Of a DNA stretch of 64,000 nucleotides, positions 34,630-42,883 are shown piece by piece (position 1 is the stretch's first letter; the number at the start of each line of letters is the position of its first letter). The position numbers and the translations under genes are program-made. This DNA comes from Yinghuangia soli (GTDB lineage Bacteria; Actinomycetota; Actinomycetes; Streptomycetales; Streptomycetaceae), in contig NZ_JAKFHA010000003.1 of the NCBI RefSeq assembly GCF_021502675.1, forward strand, positions 138,644 to 202,643, read 5' to 3'. The notes below the pieces were generated by a model. It did no database searches, was not told where the DNA came from, and was given only the letters and a program-made list of their open reading frames with translations.

Positions 34630-35243
34630 GCGCCGGGCTCGTCGGCGAGGTAGGGCGGGGCGGGGTCGTACTGGATGTAGCGGCGGACGGCGCGGGCGTG
34701 GTCGCGGCCGTGGAGGCGGCCGATGAGCCACAGGGACATGTCGATGCCCGCCGAGACGCCTTGGGAGGTGGCGAGGTTGCCGTCGACGACGTAGCGGGCG
34801 TCGCGGACGACGGTGATGTCACCGCGGGCCTCCAGGGTGTCCTCGAAGCCGAAGTGCGTGGCGACGCGGCGGCCCTTGGCGGGTCCGGCCTCGTGCAGGA
34901 GCAGCGCGCCGGTGCACACGCTGGTGACCCACTGGGCGGTGGCCGCGGTCTTGGCGATCCAGTCCATGAGCGGGCGGTTGTGCACCTGGGTGCGGGTGCC
35001 CATGCCGCCGGGGACGAGGAGGACGTCGAGGGGCGGGTGGTCGGCGGTGGTGGCGTCGGGGACCACGCGGAGCCCCTTGGCGGAGCGCACCGGGTCGAGC
35101 GTCTCGGCGATGGCGACGACGCGGTCCTCGGCGGGCGGTTCCTGGCCGGCGCGGACCATCGCGGAGGCGCCGAAGACTTCCCAGGGGCCGGCGAAGTCGA
35201 GTTCCTCGGCGGCGTCGAACAGCAGGATTCCGTACGTGGTCAC
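34626..35243 (-). CDS. DJ-1/PfpI family protein
   Basis: This 205-residue glutamine-amidotransferase-like protein has VTTYGILLFDAAEELDFAGP, VLLVPGGMGTR and the nucleophile elbow VTSVCTGALLLHEAG, whose Cys is the probable catalytic residue; GRRVATHFGFEDTL follows. It resembles isonitrile hydratase-like proteins. The GTG start overlaps the stop of the GlxA-type regulator by 4 nt, so the two are coupled and probably respond to one compound. Confidence 0.9.
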   Translation of the reverse strand: MTTYGILLFDAAEELDFAGPWEVFGASAMVRAGQEPPAEDRVVAIAETLDPVRSAKGLRVVPDATTADHPPLDVLLVPGGMGTRTQVHNRPLMDWIAKTAATAQWVTSVCTGALLLHEAGPAKGRRVATHFGFEDTLEARGDITVVRDARYVVDGNLATSQGVSAGIDMSLWLIGRLHGRDHARAVRRYIQYDPAPPYLADEPGA

Positions 35244-36238
35244 AGGGTTCCTTCGATGGCGGCCATGGCGGCGGTCAGGGTGGCGGCGGGGCGGGCCGTG
35301 GTGCGGAAGCGGTCCCGGTAGTCGCTGGGCGAGACGCCGACCCGGCGGTGGAAGGTGCGGCGGAGGGTCTCGGCGGTCCCGAAGCCGCAGCGCCGGGCGA
35401 CGGTGTCGACCGGGTCGTCGCCTTCGGTGAGGGCCCGCCGGGCGGCCTCGACGCGGACTTGTTCGACGTAGCTGGTCGGCGGTATGCCGCATTCGGCGGT
35501 GAAGCGGCGCTGGAAGTGCCGGGCGCTGAGCCCGGCGCGGGCCGCGAGGGTGTCGACGGTGTGCCGGGCGGCGGGGTCGGTGGCGACCGCGTCGACGGCG
35601 GCGCGGATCGGGTCGGTGGCCGGGCGTACGGACCACAGCGGGGCGCTGAACTGCGACTGGCTGCCCGGTCGGCGCAGGTACATGACCAGGTAGCGGGCGA
35701 TGTCGTGGGCGGCGTCGCGGCCGTGGTCGTCCTCGACGAGGGCGAGGGCGAGGTCCATGCCGGCGGTGATGCCGGCCGAGGTCCAGATCGGCCCGTCGCG
35801 CACGAAGATCCGGTCGGTGTCGACGGTGACGCCGGGGTACGCGGCGGCGAGTTGGGCGGTGCGGATCCAGTGGGTGGTGACGGTCCGCCCGGTGAGGAGC
35901 CCGGCGGCGGCCAGCAGGAAGGCGCCGCTGCAGACCGAGGTGACGCGCCGGCTGCGGCCCGCGACCGCCACCCAGGCGACGGTCGCCGGGTCGCGGGATG
36001 CCGCGTCGACGCCGGAGCCGCCCGCGACGACGAGGGTGTCGATGCCGGTCGGGTCCAGGTCGCGGAGGCCGTACGCGGCGTGCACGGGCAGGCCGCTGTC
36101 CGAGGCCACCGGCCCGGCCTCGGGCGCGACGACCTCGCAGCGGTAGCTGGGGATCCGCGAGAAGACCTCGTGCGGACCGGTGAGGTCGAGCATCTGGAAG
36201 CCCGGGAAGACGAGGAAGGCGACGGTTCTGTCGGTCAC
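35240..36238 (-). CDS. GlxA-type AraC family regulator with DJ-1-like sensor domain
   Basis: This 332-residue regulator has an N-terminal DJ-1/PfpI-like domain (VAFLVFPGFQMLDLTGPHEV, SVCSGAFLLAAAGLL with the elbow Cys) and a C-terminal AraC double HTH (LAARAGLSARHFQRRFTAEC, ARRCGFGTAETLRRTFHRRV, GVSPSDYRDRF). It is divergent from an oxidoreductase and coupled to a DJ-1 enzyme. GTG 36238 gives the family-typical start. A long inverted repeat in the divergent gap (36259-36305) is a likely binding site. Confidence 0.92.
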   Translation of the reverse strand: MTDRTVAFLVFPGFQMLDLTGPHEVFSRIPSYRCEVVAPEAGPVASDSGLPVHAAYGLRDLDPTGIDTLVVAGGSGVDAASRDPATVAWVAVAGRSRRVTSVCSGAFLLAAAGLLTGRTVTTHWIRTAQLAAAYPGVTVDTDRIFVRDGPIWTSAGITAGMDLALALVEDDHGRDAAHDIARYLVMYLRRPGSQSQFSAPLWSVRPATDPIRAAVDAVATDPAARHTVDTLAARAGLSARHFQRRFTAECGIPPTSYVEQVRVEAARRALTEGDDPVDTVARRCGFGTAETLRRTFHRRVGVSPSDYRDRFRTTARPAATLTAAMAAIEGTL

Positions 36239-36258
36239 GCTCCCAGCTTGGCGCGCGG

Positions 36259-36305
36259 CCCGGATGGCGTCCACGCCGCGCATCCCACGGATTGCGCCAT
36301 CCGGG
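36259..36305. promoter_or_regulatory. Long inverted repeat in the GlxA/oxidoreductase divergent promoter
   Basis: CCCGGATGGCG (36259-36269) and CGCCATCCGGG (36295-36305) are perfect 11-bp arms with a 25-bp spacer, so centre-to-centre distance is 36 bp. The length and position suit a dimeric AraC-family protein acting on both promoters. Confidence 0.55.
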
Positions 36306-36416
36306 TCCGGAGGCGGCCGGCCGGAATCCGGGCGTCACCCGTCCGGCGTGTCCGCGTTGCCGTGGGTGCGAGGTCCGGTGACCATGAGCCAAAAGGCGGC
36401 AGACCAGGAGGAAACA

Positions 36417-37370
36417 GTGCGCGCGGTAGCTGTCGCGAAACCGGCGGGCGATCCGGAACTCATGCGTCTGCCGGTGCCCGAGCCGGGCCCCGGCGAGGTG
36501 CTCATCAAGGTGGTCGCGGCGGGCTTGAACCCGCTCGACTGGAAGCTCGCCGACCGGGCCCGGTCCGGGGAGACCGCCGAGCCGGCGGTGTATCCGCTCA
36601 TCTACGGCGTGGACTTCGCGGGCAAGGTCGCAGCGCTGGGCGAGGGCGTGACGCGGTTCGCGGAGGGCGATGCGGTCTTCGGGCAGCCCAAGCGGGTGCC
36701 GGTGGGCGCGTACGGGACGTATGCCGAGTACGTGATCGCGGCCGAGGACGGCGTGCTGGCGGTGGCCCCGGAGAATCTGCCGCTGCCGCTGGCTGCCGCG
36801 CTGCCGACCGCGGGGCAGACCGCGCTGTCGCTGCTGGAGGCCGCCGGGCTGGGCGAGGGGCAGACGCTGCTGCTGGTCGGTGCCGCGGGCGGCGTGGGGT
36901 CGTTCGTGACGCAGCTGGCCGCGGCCCGGGACGTGAAGGTGATCGCGGTGACGCGCGGGGTCGGCGAGCGTGTGATGGGCGAGCTGGGCGCTGCGGAGAC
37001 CGTGGACGCCAAGTCCGGTCCGCCGGTGGACGACCTGCGCGAGACGTACCCGGACGGTGTCGACGCGCTCATCGATCTGGCGTCCGACGCCGAGCAGTTC
37101 GCGGAGTACGCGGCGCTGGTGGCGGACGGCGGCGTGGCGGTGAGCACGGTCCATTCCGCCGAGCCGGAGGCGCTGGCGCGGCGCGGCGTCGAGGGCGTGA
37201 ACTTCGTGATCGCGCCCAGCGCCGGCCTGCTCGCCCGGTTGGCCGCCGAGGTGGCGGCGGGCCGGGCGACCGTGCAGCTGGACGCCCAGGTCCCGCTCGC
37301 CGATGCGCCGGACGCGGTGGCGCGCAGCCGGGCGGGCAAGTCGCGCGGCAAGACGGTGATCCTGGTCTGA
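36417..37370 (+). CDS. NADP-dependent quinone oxidoreductase-like protein (MDR family)
   Basis: This 317-residue zinc-free medium-chain reductase has GLNPLDWKLADRARSG, YGVDFAGKVAALGEG, the cofactor loop VGAAGGVGSFVTQLAAARDV and the tail SRGKTVILV. GTG 36417 is chosen over ATG 36384 because AGGAGGAAA lies 5 nt upstream and homology begins with the VRAVAVAKPAG strand. Divergence from the GlxA-type regulator suggests it is a target gene. Confidence 0.9.
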   Translation: MRAVAVAKPAGDPELMRLPVPEPGPGEVLIKVVAAGLNPLDWKLADRARSGETAEPAVYPLIYGVDFAGKVAALGEGVTRFAEGDAVFGQPKRVPVGAYGTYAEYVIAAEDGVLAVAPENLPLPLAAALPTAGQTALSLLEAAGLGEGQTLLLVGAAGGVGSFVTQLAAARDVKVIAVTRGVGERVMGELGAAETVDAKSGPPVDDLRETYPDGVDALIDLASDAEQFAEYAALVADGGVAVSTVHSAEPEALARRGVEGVNFVIAPSAGLLARLAAEVAAGRATVQLDAQVPLADAPDAVARSRAGKSRGKTVILV

Positions 37371-37386
37371 CCGGGGCGTACGCCGG

Positions 37387-37413
37387 GGCCGGGCCCGCCG
37401 CGCGGGCCCGGCC
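37387..37413. terminator. Hairpin terminator between convergent genes
   Basis: GGCCGGGCCCGC and GCGGGCCCGGCC form a perfect 12-bp stem with a 3-nt loop just after the oxidoreductase stop and before the convergent deacetylase. Confidence 0.65.
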
Positions 37414-37499
37414 GGGCGCCTCGGGGCGGTCTTGTCATGGCCGGTCAGTGGGCGCGTAGGGGCGGGTCATGCGGGCGGCCCGGGTCGGGGCAGGTCGGG

Positions 37500-38324
37500 T
37501 CAGGCCTTGGGGAAGCTGTAGGTGTAGCCCTCGGCGTCGAGGTGGTCGAGGATCTCGGCGAGGGCCGCGACCGACTGGGACCGCTCTCCTCCCCCGTCGT
37601 GCAGCAGGGCGACGCGGCCGGGCTTGATCTGCTGCTTGAGCCGGTCGACGATCGCCGCGGTGCCGTCGCGCTTCCAGTCGTCCGAGTCGACGTTCCAGCC
37701 GAGCGGGCGGAGGCCGTTCTCGGCGGCGATGTCGCGGATCCACGGCTTGAAGTCGCCGCCCGGGGCCCGGTAGTACCAGATCTTGGCGTCCGGCCCGGCG
37801 GCCTCCTGGATGAGCCGGTTGGCCTCGACGATCTCGTTGCGGTTGTAGTCCTCGGACTCGCTGCTCTGCCGCACGTTGTGGCTCATCGAGTGGTTGCAGA
37901 GCCGGTGGCCCTCGGCGGCGACGCGCTTGACGAGGTCCGGGTGGGCCTTCGCGGCCGGGCCGAGCATGCAGAACGTGGCCTTGGCGTTGTGCTGCTTGAG
38001 GAGGTCGAGCATCTGCGGGGTGGAGCGGGGGTCGGGGCCGTCGTCGATGGTGAGGGCGACGGCCTTGCCGCCGGCCTCGGTCTCGCGGGTGATCTCGGGG
38101 CTCACCTTGCGGTCCGGAGCCATGCGGTGCGAGCTGCGGCTTTCGCCGCCTGCGGTCGGCGCGGACGGGTCCCCGGAGGCCGCGGCAGGCGGGGGCGTCC
38201 GGTCGGCGCTGCCGCCTCCTCCGGTCCCGCAGGCGGCTATCGCGAGCAGCAGCGCGGCTCCGGCGGTTCCGGCGACGGCGCGGGCGGTGCCGCGTCCGCG
38301 GCCGGCCTCGGGGTTCCTCCGCAT
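37500..38324 (-). CDS. Polysaccharide deacetylase (NodB homology) lipoprotein
   Basis: This 274-residue exported enzyme has an Arg-rich signal peptide ending in lipobox LAIAAC (Cys32 lipidated). After a Ser/Pro linker comes the NodB domain: TIDDGPDP (metal and base Asp), NHSMSHN (zinc His pair), YRAPGGDFKPW, GWNVDSDDW and ALLHDGGG. All five motifs of carbohydrate esterase family 4 are present, so it probably removes acetyl groups from peptidoglycan or chitin-like glycans at the outer membrane face. It is divergent from the carboxyltransferase gene. Confidence 0.93.
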   Translation of the reverse strand: MRRNPEAGRGRGTARAVAGTAGAALLLAIAACGTGGGGSADRTPPPAAASGDPSAPTAGGESRSSHRMAPDRKVSPEITRETEAGGKAVALTIDDGPDPRSTPQMLDLLKQHNAKATFCMLGPAAKAHPDLVKRVAAEGHRLCNHSMSHNVRQSSESEDYNRNEIVEANRLIQEAAGPDAKIWYYRAPGGDFKPWIRDIAAENGLRPLGWNVDSDDWKRDGTAAIVDRLKQQIKPGRVALLHDGGGERSQSVAALAEILDHLDAEGYTYSFPKA

Positions 38325-38486
38325 GGCACAACTCCCTCATCGACGAAGCCGCCACTCTGCCGGTGAGGTGTGCCGCCAATACGTAGGTAATCCGACGGAT
38401 ATGTAACAGTCGTCCATCATTCGCAGAATCCTCCGCAAGACGGGCATCCCGCGGGCCGGGCCGCGCCGTGCCTGCACCGTCGCCCC

Positions 38487-38514
38487 TTGCCATCTATTTG
38501 ACTCTGTCTAGTAT
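38487..38514 (+). promoter_or_regulatory. Strong leaderless promoter of the carboxyltransferase gene
   Basis: TTGCCA (38487-38492), a 16-bp spacer and TAGTAT (38509-38514) match the housekeeping sigma consensus. The -10 ends 7 nt before ATG 38522, so transcription should start at or next to the A of the start codon. Confidence 0.7.
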
Positions 38515-38521
38515 TGGCGCC

Positions 38522-40060
38522 ATGACCGACAGCCCGTCGCACCGCGCCGCCTGGCAGCCCCTGCTGGACGACCTGGCCCAGCGCCGCACCGCCTCCCGCG
38601 CCATGGGCGGCCCGGCCAAGCTGGCCCGCTACGCCGCCGGGGGCCGCCTGCCCGCGCGGGCCCGCATCGACCGCCTCCTCGACGCCGGCTCGTTCGCCGA
38701 ACTGGGCACGCTCGGGGGCGGCGCGGAGTCCCCCGCCGACGCCTTCGTGGCGGGTTCGGGGCGGATCGCCGGGCGGCCGGTCTTCGTCGGTGCCGAGGAC
38801 TTCACCGTGCAGGGCGGCTCGATCGGCGCGGCCGCGGCCGCCAAGCGCGCCCGGCTGGCCCGCCTGGCCGGCCAGGAGCGCGCCCCTCTCGTGATGATCC
38901 TCGAGGGTGCGGGCCACCGGGCCACGAACGCCCTCCAGGGCCACACCGCCTCCCCCAACGACCTTCAGGCCCTCGCCGAACTGGCCGGCCTCGTGCCGAC
39001 CGTCGCCGTGGTCGTCGGCCCGTCGGCCGGGCACGGCGCGCTGACCGCGCCGCTGTCGGACTTCGTGGTCATGGTCGAGGGCAACGGCGCGCTGTTCACC
39101 GCGGGCCCGCCCCTGGTGGCCGCGGCCACCGGGGAGCAGGTCGACAAGCAGACCCTGGGCGGCAGTGCGGTGCACTGCGTGCTCAGCGGCGTCGCGCACA
39201 ACGCCGCGCCGGACGACGAGTCCGCGCTCGCGCTGGCCCGCCGCTACCTGTCCTACCTGCCGTCCAACGCGTGGCAGCGGCCGCCCCACGCCGGCCCCGA
39301 GCAGGGCAACACGGACGTCGGACCGCGCGAGACCGACGGCCTCCTCGACCTGATCCCGCCGGACGCGCGCCGCCCGTACGACATGGGCGCGGTGCTCAAG
39401 GAAGTCTTCGACGCCGGTTCGGTGTTCGCACTGCAGCCCAAGTACGGCGGCTCGATGCTCACCGCCTTCGCCCGGCTGGGCGGCCATGCGGTCGGCGTGC
39501 TCGCCAATCAGCCGCTGGTCAAGGCGGGCACCATCGACGCGGACGCGGCCGCCAAGGCGACGCACTTCCTCGACGTGTGCGGGGCGTTCCATCTCCCGGT
39601 GGTGTTCTTGGCGGACAACCCGGGCGTGCTGGCCGGCTCGGCGTCCGAGAAGGCCGGGATCCTGCGCGCCTCGGCGCGCCTGTTCGCCGCGCAGCACCGG
39701 CTGCGGGTGCCGAAGCTGCACGTGACGCTCCGCAAGGCCTTCGGCTTCGGGTCGTCGGTGATGGCGATGAACCCGTTCGACGCGCAGACCGTCTCGTACG
39801 CGTTCCCCGGCGTGACCCTCGGCGGCATCCCGGCCGCCGCGGGCGCCGCGACGGCGAAGCAGGACGACGAGACCAAGGCCAAGCTGGTGGCGAACGAGGC
39901 GTCGGGGCCCTGGCGTTCGGCGAATTCGCTGTCGTACGACGACGTCGTCGACCCGCGCGAGCTGCGCAACGTGCTGCTCGCCGGGCTCGGCCGCGCGCAG
40001 GCCCGCATCGGGCCGGACACCCCGGTGGCACCGGTCGCGCACCACGGCTACCTGCCCTGA
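38522..40060 (+). CDS. Acyl-CoA carboxylase carboxyltransferase (beta) subunit
   Basis: This 512-residue crotonase-fold protein transfers carboxyl groups from biotin to an acyl-CoA. Two ClpP-like halves are visible, the first with AKRARLARLAGQERAPLVMI and GHGALTAPLSDFVVMVEGNG, the second with LPVVFLADNPGVLAGSASEK and KAFGFGSSVMAMNPFD. The sequence is closer to the atypical AccD/methylcrotonyl-like group with GAGHRATNAL than to AccB/PccB, and no biotin carboxylase or BCCP is nearby. The exact acyl-CoA is unknown; partner subunits must come from elsewhere in the genome. Confidence 0.9.
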   Translation: MTDSPSHRAAWQPLLDDLAQRRTASRAMGGPAKLARYAAGGRLPARARIDRLLDAGSFAELGTLGGGAESPADAFVAGSGRIAGRPVFVGAEDFTVQGGSIGAAAAAKRARLARLAGQERAPLVMILEGAGHRATNALQGHTASPNDLQALAELAGLVPTVAVVVGPSAGHGALTAPLSDFVVMVEGNGALFTAGPPLVAAATGEQVDKQTLGGSAVHCVLSGVAHNAAPDDESALALARRYLSYLPSNAWQRPPHAGPEQGNTDVGPRETDGLLDLIPPDARRPYDMGAVLKEVFDAGSVFALQPKYGGSMLTAFARLGGHAVGVLANQPLVKAGTIDADAAAKATHFLDVCGAFHLPVVFLADNPGVLAGSASEKAGILRASARLFAAQHRLRVPKLHVTLRKAFGFGSSVMAMNPFDAQTVSYAFPGVTLGGIPAAAGAATAKQDDETKAKLVANEASGPWRSANSLSYDDVVDPRELRNVLLAGLGRAQARIGPDTPVAPVAHHGYLP

Positions 40061-40134
40061 CCCGCGACCGACAGAGGGTGTGCGCGGTGCCTTGGCCGTT
40101 GCCCATGCGTCTTCCCATCGCAAGCCTGCTCGGG

Positions 40135-40140
40135 TAGGCC
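40135..40140 (+). promoter_or_regulatory. Candidate -10 box TAGGCC for the SMP-30 gene
   Basis: TAGGCC lies 7 nt before ATG 40148, again fitting leaderless transcription. Confidence 0.4.
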
Positions 40141-40147
40141 TGGGCGC

Positions 40148-41047
40148 ATGGTGACGCGGACGACGATCCTGGACGGCCTGTGCTTCGGCGAGGGCCCGCG
40201 GTGGCATGACGGGCGTTTGTGGCTCTCGGACCTGATCGGCCATCAGGTCCTGGCCGCGGACGTCCCCGACCTCGAGGCACCCGGCGCCTGGTCGGCGCCA
40301 CCGGTGAAGGCCGAGGTGGTGGTGGCCGAGCACGCCGACCAGCTCTCCGGGCTCGGCTGGCTGCCGGACGGCGACCTGCTCGTGGTCGCGATGGCCGGCC
40401 GCCAGGTGCTGCGGCGTTCGCCCGACGGCGGGCTGGCCGTGCACGCGGACCTGGGCGGCCTCGGGCGCCTGCACGTCAACGACATGGCGGTGCGGGCCGA
40501 CGGGTTCGCGTACGTCGGGCAGATGGGCTACGACTTCCACGTGCACGGGGTGCGCCCGGAGCCGATGCCGCTGCTGGGCATCGCGCCGGACGGCACCGCG
40601 CGGGCGGTGGCCGAGGATCTGCACTGCGCGAACGGCATGGCGCTGTCCCCGGACGGCTCGCTGCTGATCGTCGCGGAGAGCGCGGCGCGGCGGCTGACCG
40701 CCTTCGACGTGGCGCCGGACGGTTCGCTGTCCGGGCGGCGGGTGTTCGCGGCGCTGGGCGAGCTGGACCATCCGGACGGCATCTGCCTGGACGCCGAGGG
40801 CGCGGTCTGGGTGGCGTGCCCGGTCGCGCGCCGGTTCGTGCGGGTGCGGGAGGGCGGCGAGGTCGCCGAGGCGGTCGAACTCGAAGCGGACCGCCGCGCG
40901 ATCGCCTGCGTCCTCGGCGGTGCGGACCGGCGGACGCTCCTCATGGTCACCGCGGCCACGCTGGGCGATGCGGAGCGCTCGCGCGAGCTGCGGGCCGGGC
41001 GGGTCGAGGCGGTACGCGTTGCCGTGCCGGGTGCGGGCACGCCGTAG
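40148..41047 (+). CDS. SMP-30/gluconolactonase family protein
   Basis: This 299-residue six-bladed propeller has metal ligands expected from the family: Glu in CFGEGPRWHDG, Asn in RLHVNDMAVRADG, Asn in CANGMALSPDG and Asp in DHPDGICLDAEG. It should hydrolyse a sugar or other lactone. It follows the carboxyltransferase on the same strand but has its own promoter candidate. The substrate cannot be predicted. Confidence 0.9.
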   Translation: MVTRTTILDGLCFGEGPRWHDGRLWLSDLIGHQVLAADVPDLEAPGAWSAPPVKAEVVVAEHADQLSGLGWLPDGDLLVVAMAGRQVLRRSPDGGLAVHADLGGLGRLHVNDMAVRADGFAYVGQMGYDFHVHGVRPEPMPLLGIAPDGTARAVAEDLHCANGMALSPDGSLLIVAESAARRLTAFDVAPDGSLSGRRVFAALGELDHPDGICLDAEGAVWVACPVARRFVRVREGGEVAEAVELEADRRAIACVLGGADRRTLLMVTAATLGDAERSRELRAGRVEAVRVAVPGAGTP

Positions 41048-41106
41048 GCGGGGCAGCCCGGTCCGGGGCGGCCCGCGGTCCGAGACAAACCGGCCCGCGG
41101 CAGTGG

Positions 41107-42066
41107 TCAGCCCGCGGCGAGCAGTACGGTCCCGGCCAGCGCGAGTCCGGCGCCGACCGCCTGCGCGGTCTCCAGGCGCTCCTTGAGGAAGCCGCGGGCG
41201 GCCAGGGACGTGATGACCGGGTAGAGCGAGGCCAGCACGGCCGCGACCGTCACCGGCCCGTGCTGCGCGGCGCTCGCGTAGGTGCCGTTGGCGGCGACGT
41301 CGGCGATGCCGACCGCGGTCAGGGCGAGCGCCAACTTCCACGGCCATGGGCGGCGTTCAGCCCGGGCTGCGGCAACGGGGAGCGTGGCGGTCGCCACGAC
41401 GCTGCCCGCCGAAGCCGCGGCAGGCAGCGGTCCGGCGGCCGGCGCCGGGGACTTCCCGCCCCCGGCCCGGGCCCGGCGCTCGGTCACCGCCAGGGCCGCG
41501 CCGCCGACCACGACGTTGACGCAGCGCTGCACGAACAGCGCGAGGAACAGCCCGGTGACCGTCGTGGAGGCCTCGGCGACGAGCGCGAACACGGTGCCGA
41601 AGCCGAGCGCCGAGCCCATCGTCAGCATGAGGGTCTTGCGCTGGATCGCCGCGCCGCCCAGCCGCAGCCCGCCGGCCATGGCGATCCCGGCGATCGCCAC
41701 CGCGATGCCCGCGTACTGGAGGAGGCCGGGCCGGTCGCCGTCGACCGCGAGCCCGATGCTCACCGGGATGAACACGCCCGCGGTCGCCAGCGGCGAGACC
41801 ACGCCCATCGGTCCGCGGGCGAGCGCCGAGTAGAAGCACAGCAGGGCCAGCGGCCCGACCACGCCTGCCGCGGCGGCGAACCACAGGCGCGGTCCGGCCT
41901 CGGAGAAGGCCCCGGTGGCCAGGACCACGGCACCGAGGACGAGCACGGCCGCGCTCTGCGACAGCACCACCACGCGAGCCGCGGCCATGCGGCGGGTCAG
42001 CAGCCCCGCGCCGAAGTCGGCCAGGCCCCACAGCACGCTGGTGAGCAACGCGAGCGTGATCGTCAT
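41107..42066 (-). CDS. EamA/DMT-superfamily transporter
   Basis: This 319-residue ten-helix carrier has TLALLTSVLWGLADFGAGLL at the N-terminus, GPLALLCFYSALARGPMGVV and the second-half motif GIADVAANGTYASAAQHGPV. A Pro/Ala-rich loop (GGGKSPAPAAGPLPAAASAG) separates the halves. It is divergent from an XRE-cupin regulator 100 nt away, the usual arrangement for amino-acid or metabolite exporters under cupin-sensing control. Confidence 0.9.
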   Translation of the reverse strand: MTITLALLTSVLWGLADFGAGLLTRRMAAARVVVLSQSAAVLVLGAVVLATGAFSEAGPRLWFAAAAGVVGPLALLCFYSALARGPMGVVSPLATAGVFIPVSIGLAVDGDRPGLLQYAGIAVAIAGIAMAGGLRLGGAAIQRKTLMLTMGSALGFGTVFALVAEASTTVTGLFLALFVQRCVNVVVGGAALAVTERRARAGGGKSPAPAAGPLPAAASAGSVVATATLPVAAARAERRPWPWKLALALTAVGIADVAANGTYASAAQHGPVTVAAVLASLYPVITSLAARGFLKERLETAQAVGAGLALAGTVLLAAG

Positions 42067-42160
42067 AGTGGACCCCACAGTGCAGTACGGTGAACCAATC
42101 TGCACGGCAGACTAGTGCAGCTCAATGAACTGTGTCATGCAGAATATTGGACTAGTGGAC
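42064..42160. promoter_or_regulatory. Repeated ACTAGTG/ATAGTG motifs in the EamA/XRE divergent promoter
   Basis: AGACTAGTGCAG (42109-42120) and GGACTAGTGGAC (42149-42160) are direct repeats 40 bp apart, each centred on the palindrome ACTAGT; CATAGTGGAC at 42064 overlaps the exporter start. The phasing suits a helix-turn-helix dimer controlling both genes. Confidence 0.45.
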
Positions 42161-42166
42161 GGTGCC

Positions 42167-42739
42167 ATGCCCGAACTGGAGATCGTCGCCCAGTCGCTCG
42201 CGCGCAACGCCAAGCGGGTCCGCCAGGCACGCGGGTTCAGCCTGGACACGCTTGCCGCCCGCGCCGGAGTCAGCCGGGGCATCCTCATCCAGATCGAGCA
42301 GGCCAAGACCAATCCCAGCATCGGCACCCTGATCCGGGTCGCCGACGCGCTCGGCGTGAGCATCGCGCAACTGCTGGACTACTCCGACGCGGCCAACGTG
42401 CGGATCACGTCCGCCGACGACGCCGTCGTGCTGTGGAGCACGCCCGCAGGCAGCACCGGCACCCTGCTGGCCGGCACCGAGGCACCGGGGCCGCTGGAGT
42501 TGTGGTCGTGGCACCTCATGCCGGGCGAGGGGCAGGACTCCGAGGCGCACCCGGCCGGTTCCGCCGAGCTCATCCGCGTCGACGAGGGCGTGCTGACGCT
42601 GGTCGTCGACGGCCGCGAGTACGCCGTCCCGGCCGGGCACACCGCGCACTTCGAGCCGCATGTCGCGCACGGCTACCACAACAGGGGCGACGTCCCGGCG
42701 GTCATCACGCTCGTCATCGCGGTCCCGCCGCCCGCCTGA
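42167..42739 (+). CDS. XRE-family regulator with C-terminal cupin domain
   Basis: The protein is 190 residues from ATG 42167 (204 from ATG 42125). The HTH is clear: ARNAKRVRQARGFSLDTLAA, ARAGVSRGILIQIEQAKTNP. The cupin (about 95-185) has AELIRVDEGVLTLVVDGREY and AGHTAHFEPHVAHGYHNRGD, with histidines for a small-ligand or metal site. Start 42167 is chosen because homologues begin MPELEIVAQSLARNAKR and the upstream stretch carries operator-like repeats. It probably represses the EamA exporter until its substrate accumulates. Confidence 0.9.
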   Translation: MPELEIVAQSLARNAKRVRQARGFSLDTLAARAGVSRGILIQIEQAKTNPSIGTLIRVADALGVSIAQLLDYSDAANVRITSADDAVVLWSTPAGSTGTLLAGTEAPGPLELWSWHLMPGEGQDSEAHPAGSAELIRVDEGVLTLVVDGREYAVPAGHTAHFEPHVAHGYHNRGDVPAVITLVIAVPPPA

Positions 42740-42780
42740 CGGGCCGGCCGGAAATTCGCGTCCCGCAAGTGGTCCCTTTT

Positions 42781-42795
42781 TGGCACGGCGTGCCA
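42781..42795. promoter_or_regulatory. Perfect palindrome TGGCAC-GGC-GTGCCA upstream of the SDR gene
   Basis: A 6-bp inverted repeat with a 3-nt spacer lies about 90 nt before ATG 42884, followed at once by ATACGGTGTACGG, which itself resembles TetR half-sites. No regulator other than the XRE gene is adjacent. Confidence 0.5.
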
Positions 42796-42883
42796 TACGG
42801 TGTACGGCGCCGGACCTGACGCGGTGTCACCTTCCCGCCCGGGCCCGGCGGCTCGTCCACACGTCGCCCAAGGAGCAGCGATC

